A stretch of DNA of 15,252 nucleotides from an uncultured Pelagibacteraceae bacterium (GTDB taxonomy: Bacteria; Pseudomonadota; Alphaproteobacteria; Pelagibacterales; Pelagibacteraceae), in assembly GCA_902531455.1 (NCBI GenBank), contig CACAEM010000011.1, forward strand, positions 1 through 15,252. The letters are read 5' to 3'. The notes beneath the pieces were generated by a model that saw only the letters and a list, made by a program, of their open reading frames with translations, made no database searches and was not told the origin of the DNA. Made by a program: the position numbers and the translations under genes. Within the stretch, counting starts at the first letter, position 1. Each line of letters begins with the position of its first letter. Positions 8,924-15,252 of the stretch are shown here, piece by piece.

Positions 8924-10735
8924 TTATTTCTCTTTAGATATTTTAAGCACACCTATAAATGCCTCTTGTGGAATCTCAACTTTTCCAAATTGTTTAGCCC
9001 TTGCTTTTCCTTTTTTTTGTTTTTCAAGTAACTTTCTTTTTCTATCTGTAGCTCCACCACCATGGATTTTTGTTAAAACATCTTTCTTAAAACCTTTAAT
9101 TGTTTCTCTTGCAATAATCTTTCCACCTATTGCTGCTTGAACCGGTATCATAAAATTATGCCTTGGAATTAAGTCTTTTAATTTTTCACATACCTCTCTA
9201 CCAGTTTTTTGAGCAAAATCTTTATGTATCATCATAGCTAAAGCATCCACTGGTTCTGTATTTACAAGAATACCCATTTTAACAAGATCACCCTCTCTAT
9301 GACCAATTATTTCATAATCAAAACTTGCATATCCACTTGTCATTGATTTTAATCTATCATTAAAATCAAACACAACTTCGTTTAAAGGTAATTCATAATT
9401 TACAACAGCTCTGTTTCCAGAATAACTCAAATTTGTTTGAACTCCTCTTTTATCCTGACATATTTTTATTATAGGCCCTAAGTACTGATCTGGTGTAATA
9501 ATTGTTGCTTTGATCCATGGTTCTTCAATAAATTTTATCAAAGTTGGATCTGGTAAACTTGATGGATTTTGAAGATCTTTTATCTCTCCATTGTTCATAT
9601 GGATCTTATAGACAACTCCTGGAGTTGTAGTTAATAGATTAATATCAAATTCCCTCTCTAGTCTTTCAGTAACAATTTCTAAATGTAACAACCCTAAAAA
9701 ACCACATCTAAAACCCAATCCTAAAGCAGAAGAGGACTCGGGCTCAAAAGAAAAACTAGAATCATTTAATTTAAGTTTAGCTAATCCATCTTTTAGTTTT
9801 TGATACTCAGAGCTATCAACAGGAAATAATCCACAAAAAACAACTGGTTTACTTGGCTTAAAACCAGGTAGTGACTCTGATAATGGCTTAGTAGCATCAC
9901 AAATAGTATCTCCAACTTTTGTTTCTGATAAAACTTTTATTCCAGTTGTTATAAATCCAATTTCACCAGAATTAAGTTCGTCAATATCTTTTGGTTTAGG
10001 TGTAAATACACCAACCTTTTCAACAAAATACTCCTGATTAGTAGACATCATTTTAATTTTCATGTTATTTTTAATTTTCCCGTCGATTACTCTTACTAAA
10101 ATCACTACTCCTAAGTAAGTGTCATACCAACTATCTACTAATAAACACTTAAGTTTTTGATCTTTTTCACCTTTTGGTCCTGGTAAAGTTTGAATAATTT
10201 GTTCCAAAATCTCATCAATACCTTCGCCTGTTTTTCCAGAACAAGGTACAGCATTGGCAGTATCGATGCCTATGACATCTTCGATTTGTTTATTTGTTCT
10301 ATCTATATCAGAGGCAGATAAATCAATTTTATTTAATACTGGAATTATTTCATGATTTATATCTAGTGCTTGATAAACATTTGCTAATGTTTGTGCCTCT
10401 ACACCCTGAGTACTATCTACAATTAATATCGAACCCTCACAGGCATATAAAGATCTACTAACCTCATAACTAAAATCTACATGACCTGGCGTATCTATGA
10501 TATTAAGAATATAATTTTTTCCATCTTTCGATTTATAATTTAATTTAACAGTTTGAGCTTTTATTGTTATGCCTCTTTCTCTTTCAATATCCATGGAGTC
10601 TAAAACCTGTGACTTCATTTCTCTATCTGTCAAACCACCACATCTATGTATAATTCTATCAGCAATGGTTGACTTACCATGATCGATATGAGCAATGATT
10701 GCAAAATTTCTTATGTTATCAATTTCTGTAGACAT
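8924..10735 (-). CDS. lepA: elongation factor 4 (LepA), ribosome-associated GTPase
   Basis: LepA/EF4 is a translational GTPase that acts on the ribosome, with roles reported in back-translocation, stress translation and 30S biogenesis. The 603-residue length is normal. The G motifs are AHIDHGKS (15-22), RGITIKA (54-60), DTPGH (81-85), NKID (135-138) and SGK (166-168). The EF-G-like domains follow, then the LepA-specific C-terminal domain with [10 protein letters not shown] and VEIPQEAF near the end. EF-Tu, EF-G and TypA are excluded by this C-terminal block. The usual YGGD of that domain is replaced by HGGGATD (558-564). The ATG directly abuts the pheT stop (TAA then ATG, no gap), which suggests coupling to phenylalanyl-tRNA synthetase expression. 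tRNA-Ser starts 2 nt after the stop codon. Confidence 0.97.
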   Translation of the reverse strand: MSTEIDNIRNFAIIAHIDHGKSTIADRIIHRCGGLTDREMKSQVLDSMDIERERGITIKAQTVKLNYKSKDGKNYILNIIDTPGHVDFSYEVSRSLYACEGSILIVDSTQGVEAQTLANVYQALDINHEIIPVLNKIDLSASDIDRTNKQIEDVIGIDTANAVPCSGKTGEGIDEILEQIIQTLPGPKGEKDQKLKCLLVDSWYDTYLGVVILVRVIDGKIKNNMKIKMMSTNQEYFVEKVGVFTPKPKDIDELNSGEIGFITTGIKVLSETKVGDTICDATKPLSESLPGFKPSKPVVFCGLFPVDSSEYQKLKDGLAKLKLNDSSFSFEPESSSALGLGFRCGFLGLLHLEIVTERLEREFDINLLTTTPGVVYKIHMNNGEIKDLQNPSSLPDPTLIKFIEEPWIKATIITPDQYLGPIIKICQDKRGVQTNLSYSGNRAVVNYELPLNEVVFDFNDRLKSMTSGYASFDYEIIGHREGDLVKMGILVNTEPVDALAMMIHKDFAQKTGREVCEKLKDLIPRHNFMIPVQAAIGGKIIARETIKGFKKDVLTKIHGGGATDRKRKLLEKQKKGKARAKQFGKVEIPQEAFIGVLKISKEK

Positions 10736-13144
10736 TTAGGATCTAATTTTTGCCCCAGACTTAGTTTCAACAGTTGAAATAATTAATTTATTAATTTTTT
10801 CAAGATCACTCTCCTCTAGAGTTTTTTCAGATGATTGAATCATAACGTTTATAGCTATTGACTTTTTATCGTCCGGAATATTTTCACCTTTATAAATATC
10901 AAAGATTTTAATTGACCTTATTAAATTTTGATCAATTGATGATATAATTTCAATCAAATCTTGTGCTTTAAAATTTTTATCAACTATAAAGGCAAAGTCT
11001 CTTTCTGATTTTTGATAGTCAGAGTACTCGAAATTAGGTTTTTGATCTTTAAGTTTAATTTTATGTTCTTTTAAATGATCTAGATAAATTTCAAAACCTA
11101 CTAGACCTTCAGTTTTTATATCAAGTTTTTTAACAATATTTGGATGTATATCTCCAAAATAAGCAACAGGTTCAATATCATCCTTGTCAAGATAGACCGA
11201 GCCAGCTTTGCCTGGGTGATAGTATGAGGGAGATTTATCTCTTATAAAGAAACTTTTCTTTTCATATCCAGCTTCGACTAATGTCTGAATAACATCCTTT
11301 TTTGCATCAAAGACATCAACCGGTCGTTCTTTTTCGTTCCAATTTAACCTTGATACTTTTCCTGATTTAATTGCCCCTATAACTGTCAGTTGCTCACCTG
11401 GCTTACTATTCTTAAAAATTGGCCCAATTTCGAATAGCGAAATATCTTTAAATCCTCTATCTAAATTTTTCTTTAAATAAAAAGTTAAATTAGTGAAAAT
11501 CGAATTTCGTAAAACATCTAAGTCTGAGCTTATTGGATTTACTATTTTTATTTCTTTTAGATTTTCTTTAAAAAGATTATTTATTTTCGAGTCTGTAAAT
11601 GACCAGGTTACAGTCTCAAAATAGCCTTTTGATGCTACAGATCGTTGTAGAAAGTGAAAGAGTTTCTGTTGTTTATTTAATGTATCTTTTATTTTAGTTT
11701 TTTCAGGCTCTAAAGTTTCTATGTTATTATATCCTTTTATTCTTACTATTTCTTCAACTATATCAATTGGTTGAATTATATCGGGTCTCCAGGTAGGTAT
11801 TTTTAAATCTAATTCTAATTTCTTCTTAGAAACTTCAAATCCTAGATCAGTTAAAATTTTTACAATCTCATTATCATCTACTTTAAAACCAGTTATTTTT
11901 TCAAATAAAGAGACATTGAATTTAATTTTATTTTTTTCATGCTTGTCAGTTTTTTGAATATCAAAATTACTTATTTTGCCACCACAAATCTCAGATATTA
12001 ATTCTGCAGCTTTTGACAAACCTAATTCAATTGATCGAGGATCAATTCCTCTTTCAAATCTGAATTTTGCATCAGTATCGATATTTAATAATTTTGAAGT
12101 TTTTCTAATTGATCTAGGAATAAAATAAGCAGATTCTAATAAAATATTTTTAGTATTAATTTCAGTTCCAGAACGCGTTCCTCCGATGACTCCTCCTAAG
12201 CCTAAAACTCCAGATTTATCAGAAATAACACACATATCATCACCTAATTTATACTCTTTGTTATCAAGGGCTTCAAAAGTTTCACTCTTTTTTGAATTCC
12301 TTACTATAATTTCTTTGTCAATTTTATCTGCATCATATGCATGAAGTGGTCTATTTAGGTCTAACATTAAATAATTTGTAATATCAACAATTGCTGAAAT
12401 TGGTTTTTGACCAAGTGAAATAATTTTTTCTTTCAGCCATTTTGGACTTTCTTTATTTGTAACACCTGTGATTAAGCAACTACCAAATACAGTACAACCT
12501 TGATTTTTCTCTTTTGTGATTGAAACTTTGATTGTTTGAGATCCATTTTTTTTAATATTTTTGTTAGAAATATTTTTTAATTTACCAGCTCCAGCAGCTG
12601 CAAGATCTCTCGCTATACCTCTTACCCCTAAGCAATCTGGACGATTAGGAGTGACTGATAAATCTACAACTTTTTCACTTTTATTTTTAAAAAAATTTTC
12701 GCCTATTTTATCAGAGTACTTGGTTGTTTTTAGTTCTGTGATTCCTTCACTTTCATCTGATAAATTCAATTCAGATTCAGAGCATAGCATTCCGTAAGAA
12801 GTTACTCCCCTGATTTTACTAACTGTAAGTTTCATTTTATTTTTTGGAATTATTGATCCAGGGCCAGCATAAACAGTTAAAAGATCTTTTTTTGCGTTTG
12901 ATGCTCCACATACTACTTTAACAGTATTTTCCTGGCCAATATCAACATCACATATTCTAAGTCTATCAGCATTTGGATGCTTTTCAGCATTAATTATTTT
13001 TGCTACTTTAAAATTGTCTAAATCAGAATTTAAGTATTCATAACTTTCAACTTCAAGCCCAATATCAGTTAATTTTTCAATTAAACCATTATCTTGTATT
13101 TGTGTATCAAGATGTTCTTTTAGCCAACCTATTGTAAATTTCAT
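10736..13144 (-). CDS. pheT: phenylalanine--tRNA ligase beta subunit
   Basis: PheT is the beta chain of the alpha2-beta2 phenylalanyl-tRNA synthetase; it binds tRNA and edits mischarged Tyr-tRNAPhe. The 802 residues match the bacterial length of about 795. In order there are an EMAP/OB-type tRNA-binding domain (about 45-135, with HPNADRLR at 56-63), [11 protein letters not shown] (163-173), the B3/B4 editing domain (about 210-380), B5 (about 400-475), a catalytic-like core (about 490-690), and a C-terminal ferredoxin-fold anticodon-binding domain (about 708-801) starting near the conserved SERDFAF. An AGAGG sits about 9 nt before the ATG, inside the pheS end, and the ATGA junction overlaps pheS by 4 nt. 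This arrangement favours equal synthesis of the two subunits. Confidence 0.97.
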   Translation of the reverse strand: MKFTIGWLKEHLDTQIQDNGLIEKLTDIGLEVESYEYLNSDLDNFKVAKIINAEKHPNADRLRICDVDIGQENTVKVVCGASNAKKDLLTVYAGPGSIIPKNKMKLTVSKIRGVTSYGMLCSESELNLSDESEGITELKTTKYSDKIGENFFKNKSEKVVDLSVTPNRPDCLGVRGIARDLAAAGAGKLKNISNKNIKKNGSQTIKVSITKEKNQGCTVFGSCLITGVTNKESPKWLKEKIISLGQKPISAIVDITNYLMLDLNRPLHAYDADKIDKEIIVRNSKKSETFEALDNKEYKLGDDMCVISDKSGVLGLGGVIGGTRSGTEINTKNILLESAYFIPRSIRKTSKLLNIDTDAKFRFERGIDPRSIELGLSKAAELISEICGGKISNFDIQKTDKHEKNKIKFNVSLFEKITGFKVDDNEIVKILTDLGFEVSKKKLELDLKIPTWRPDIIQPIDIVEEIVRIKGYNNIETLEPEKTKIKDTLNKQQKLFHFLQRSVASKGYFETVTWSFTDSKINNLFKENLKEIKIVNPISSDLDVLRNSIFTNLTFYLKKNLDRGFKDISLFEIGPIFKNSKPGEQLTVIGAIKSGKVSRLNWNEKERPVDVFDAKKDVIQTLVEAGYEKKSFFIRDKSPSYYHPGKAGSVYLDKDDIEPVAYFGDIHPNIVKKLDIKTEGLVGFEIYLDHLKEHKIKLKDQKPNFEYSDYQKSERDFAFIVDKNFKAQDLIEIISSIDQNLIRSIKIFDIYKGENIPDDKKSIAINVMIQSSEKTLEESDLEKINKLIISTVETKSGAKIRS

Positions 13145-14214
13145 CTGCTGAGGCCTCTATAGTTTGATGGTACATCTAATGGGTCAAAACCAAAATGGTT
13201 AAGCCACCTATAGTCAGTCTCAAAAAAAGCTCTTAAATCATTTATTCCATACTTGAGCATTCCAAGTCTATCTATTCCAATACCAAAGGCATACCCTTGG
13301 TATTTATTTGGGTTTACTTTTACATTTTTAAGCACATTTGGATGTACCATGCCACAACCTAGAATTTCTAACCACTTATCACCCTCGCCAATAACTATTT
13401 TTCCATTTTTTATTTCATAACCAATATCTACTTCTGCAGATGGCTCAGTAAAAGGAAAGTGGCTTGGTCTAAATCTCATTTTGATTTTATCCACTTCAAA
13501 AAATGATTTTATAAAATAGTTTAAGCATCCTTTTAGATGGCCCATATTAATATCTTTATCAATGTGAAGTCCTTCAACTTGATGAAACATGGGAGAATGA
13601 GTTTGGTCACTATCAGATCTATATGTTCTGCCTGGAGCTATAATTTTAAATGGAGGTTTCCCATTTAACATTGTTCTTACTTGAACAGGTGATGTATGAG
13701 TTCTTAGTAATAATTCTTTATTGTTATCTAAATAAAAAGTATCATGCATATCTCTCGCTGGATGATTATCTGGTGTATTTAATGCAGTAAAATTATAATG
13801 TTCATTCTCTATATCTGGACCCTCTTCAACACTGAAGCCAATTTCAGAAAATATTGAGGATATCTCGTCTATTACTTGTGAAACAGGATGTATTTTTCCT
13901 TGATTGATTTCTCTTTCAGGCAAGGTTACGTCTACTTTTTCATTGACAAGTTTAGAATTAATTTCTTTTGTCTCGATTTCTCGAAGTTTAGAATTTATTT
14001 TTTCTTGTAGTTCATCTTTTATAGAATTTAATTCTGATGCAAATTTTTTTCTATCATCAGTTGGCAAAGATCCTAAAGTTTTAAAAAAATTGGAAATTTG
14101 TCCATTTTTACCAAATAACTGTGTTTTAATTTGATTTACACTTTCTATGTTTAAATCATTGTCTAATTTGTTTAAATATTCATCTTTCATTTTTTTTATA
14201 TCGGACATATTCAT
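13141..14214 (-). CDS. pheS: phenylalanine--tRNA ligase alpha subunit
   Basis: PheS is the catalytic chain of phenylalanyl-tRNA synthetase and attaches phenylalanine to tRNAPhe. It has an N-terminal coiled-coil region (about 1-100) that binds tRNA, then the class II core with [11 protein letters not shown] (151-161), HTSPVQVR (173-180), motif 2 around [21 protein letters not shown] (195-215), [12 protein letters not shown] (248-259), GCGMVHP (286-292) and motif 3 [13 protein letters not shown] (311-323). The 357 residues are close to the usual 330-350. Two ATGs (14214 and 14208) are possible starts; the second gives MSDIKK, more like relatives, but neither has a clear Shine-Dalgarno sequence. 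The 37-bp gap after rplT has no obvious attenuator or leader peptide, so regulation probably comes from the operon promoter. Confidence 0.97.
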   Translation of the reverse strand: MNMSDIKKMKDEYLNKLDNDLNIESVNQIKTQLFGKNGQISNFFKTLGSLPTDDRKKFASELNSIKDELQEKINSKLREIETKEINSKLVNEKVDVTLPEREINQGKIHPVSQVIDEISSIFSEIGFSVEEGPDIENEHYNFTALNTPDNHPARDMHDTFYLDNNKELLLRTHTSPVQVRTMLNGKPPFKIIAPGRTYRSDSDQTHSPMFHQVEGLHIDKDINMGHLKGCLNYFIKSFFEVDKIKMRFRPSHFPFTEPSAEVDIGYEIKNGKIVIGEGDKWLEILGCGMVHPNVLKNVKVNPNKYQGYAFGIGIDRLGMLKYGINDLRAFFETDYRWLNHFGFDPLDVPSNYRGLSR

Positions 14215-14251
14215 AGAATATTTGTTAACTCTAGAAAAACAACAATGAAAA

Positions 14252-14608
14252 TTAATTTAATGCTGCCTGAGCTTTTTTAACTATAGTTTTAAATGCTTCT
14301 GGATTATCGTAAGCAATTTCAGCTAGAATTTTTCTATCAATTTTAATGCCTGTTTTGTTAAGGCCATTTATAAATTTAGAATAAGTTAATCCCTCAGATC
14401 TAACACCAGCATTAATTCTCTGTATCCAAAGTGATTTAAAATCTCTTTTTTTATTTCTTCTATCTCTGTAGGCATACTGCATGGCTTTTTCCATAGCCTG
14501 TCTTGCAACTCTAATAGTGTTTTTTCTTCTTCCCCATTGACCTTTAACAGCTTTTAAAACTTTCTTATGTTTTGCTCTACTTGTAACACCTCTTTTAACT
14601 CTAGCCAT
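14252..14608 (-). CDS. rplT: 50S ribosomal protein L20
   Basis: L20 binds 23S rRNA early in 50S assembly. Its 118 residues equal the usual length. The basic N-terminal extension [19 protein letters not shown] is diagnostic, followed by [18 protein letters not shown], the [16 protein letters not shown] block (46-61) and [15 protein letters not shown] C-terminal sequence, here [17 protein letters not shown]. The start is 1 nt after the rpmI stop. A good AGAGGA lies 5 nt upstream, inside the last rpmI codons, one of the few strong ribosome-binding sites in the window. In enterobacteria L20 represses rpmI-rplT by binding a long upstream leader; no room for such a structure is visible between infC and rpmI here, so that control may be absent. 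Confidence 0.98.
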   Translation of the reverse strand: MARVKRGVTSRAKHKKVLKAVKGQWGRRKNTIRVARQAMEKAMQYAYRDRRNKKRDFKSLWIQRINAGVRSEGLTYSKFINGLNKTGIKIDRKILAEIAYDNPEAFKTIVKKAQAALN

Positions 14609-14609
14609 A

Positions 14610-14816
14610 TTATCCTCTTAAGTTGTACGGCATGTAAGATTTTACAATCTTGCTATCTTGCTTAGATAGTACCGTAGTTCCTCTTTGCTTTCTAATCTGC
14701 GAATTAGTTCTTTTTATCATACCGTGTCTTTTTCCAGCCTGAGCAGTTATAACTTTTCCTTTAGCTGAGATTTTAAATCTTTTTTTAGCTGAACTTTTTG
14801 TTTTTAATTTAGGCAT
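14610..14816 (-). CDS. rpmI: 50S ribosomal protein L35
   Basis: The 68-residue, strongly basic protein begins [20 protein letters not shown], the L35 signature, and continues with KRHGMIKRT (29-37), QIRKQRG (40-46) and a C-terminal YMPYNLRG like the family's end. L35 is a late-binding large-subunit protein. The usual bacterial length is about 65. It sits between infC and rplT in the standard infC-rpmI-rplT order. There is no Shine-Dalgarno sequence in the 52-bp gap after infC, but a good promoter-like pair is there, which suggests a start of transcription directly in front of the ATG. Confidence 0.98.
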   Translation of the reverse strand: MPKLKTKSSAKKRFKISAKGKVITAQAGKRHGMIKRTNSQIRKQRGTTVLSKQDSKIVKSYMPYNLRG

Positions 14817-14826
14817 AATTTGAGGG

Positions 14827-14855
14827 GTTATACAAATATTGTTATTAATTTACAA
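14827..14855 (-). promoter_or_regulatory. candidate internal promoter between infC and rpmI
   Basis: On the minus strand, TTGTAA (14855-14850) and TATAAC (14832-14827) are exactly 17 bp apart, matching the sigma70 consensus at 4 of 6 and 5 of 6 bases. The predicted start near 14820 would leave about 4 nt before the rpmI ATG (14816), consistent with the missing Shine-Dalgarno sequence. It would let rpmI, rplT, pheST, lepA and tRNA-Ser be made partly independently of infC. The elements are seen; activity is inferred. Confidence 0.4.
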
Positions 14856-14868
14856 CTACAAATATAGC

Positions 14869-15252
14869 TTATAAAGGCTGAATAACCATAATCATTTGCT
14901 TGCCATCAAACTTTGGTTGTAGTTCGACACGACCTACAGATTCCATATCTTGTTTGATCTTATCCATTAACTCATTGCCCAAACTAGAATGTTGTAGCTC
15001 TCTTCCTTTAAATCTAATTGTAAATTTTACCTTATCTCCTTTTGCAATAAATTTTTGTGCATTTTTTATTTTAAATGTATAATCGTGAACCTCCGTAACA
15101 GGTCTTAATTTAATTTCTTTTAATTCTATCTTCTTTTGTTTTTTTTTTGCTTTATTAGCTTTTTTTTGTGCATCATATTTATATTTTCCCATATCCATAA
15201 TTTTACATACGGGAGGTTTTGCATTTGGTGCTATCTCAATTAAATCTAAACC
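14869..15252 (-). CDS. infC: translation initiation factor IF-3 (5' end beyond the window)
   Basis: IF-3 binds the 30S subunit, keeps it free of 50S and proofreads the start codon-initiator tRNA pairing. The 127 residues present cover the end of the N-terminal domain, with APNAKPPVCKIMDMGKYKYD including the PPVCKIMD signature, then a lysine-rich linker, and the whole C-terminal domain with LRPVTEVHDY, FKGRELQHSSLG and GKQMIMVIQP. The open frame continues to base 15252, so the gene is cut by the window edge. About 50 residues and the start codon are missing; the internal ATG at 15198 is not the start. The unusual AUU start of many infC genes therefore cannot be checked. The stop lies 52 bp ahead of rpmI. 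Confidence 0.96.
   Translation of the reverse strand, partial: GLDLIEIAPNAKPPVCKIMDMGKYKYDAQKKANKAKKKQKKIELKEIKLRPVTEVHDYTFKIKNAQKFIAKGDKVKFTIRFKGRELQHSSLGNELMDKIKQDMESVGRVELQPKFDGKQMIMVIQPL

Noticed and set aside
12561..12797. 78-residue plus-strand ORF inside pheT
   Set aside because: It is antisense to the conserved [11 protein letters not shown] region of PheT, with no independent support.

Overview
The window is very AT-rich, gene-dense DNA from a streamlined alphaproteobacterium. Several features point to a Pelagibacterales (SAR11)-like marine lineage: low GC, near-zero intergenic spacing, overlapping genes, the alphaproteobacterial bolA/J-protein/cobS/cobT cluster, and a RegB/PrrB-type kinase with the GGxxNPF quinone motif. 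This assignment rests on protein character and gene order; no phylogeny could be run. I see no insertion sequence, phage gene, CRISPR array or obvious recently transferred segment.

Layout. At 1-111 (-) lies the start of an unrecognised gene with a signal-anchor-like N-terminus. Divergent from it are aroK (167-679, +) and aroB (666-1769, +), which overlap and encode two shikimate-pathway enzymes. A bolA-family gene (1761-2021, -) runs into the end of aroB. It is divergent from a three-gene operon (+): a Cys/His-rich J-domain protein (2042-2575), cobS (2559-3533) and cobT (3533-5326). Only 20 bp separates bolA from the J-protein gene, and those 20 bp hold back-to-back -10 elements. After cobT everything is on the minus strand.

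In transcription order the first minus-strand unit is infC (partial, runs off the right edge), rpmI, rplT, pheS, pheT, lepA and tRNA-Ser(GGA). It makes IF3, L35, L20, both PheRS subunits, EF4 and a tRNA, so it is a translation operon. pheS/pheT overlap by 4 nt, pheT/lepA abut, and the tRNA begins 2 nt after the lepA stop. A 170-bp non-coding gap (8662-8831) follows, then gyrB and, 3 nt later, a RegB-like sensor kinase ending against cobT.

The most interesting unit is bolA plus J-protein-cobS-cobT. CobS (AAA+ ATPase) and CobT (VWA/MIDAS) are named for cobalt insertion in aerobic B12 synthesis, but no B12 gene is present here and the partners are a J-protein and a BolA protein. A general metal, Fe-S or protein-remodelling machine is a reasonable hypothesis. 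Other points of note are a GyrB lacking the large C-terminal insert of most Gram-negative GyrBs but carrying a small extra segment in its TOPRIM domain, probable leaderless mRNAs at operon starts, and convergent genes whose 3' ends overlap without room for terminators.
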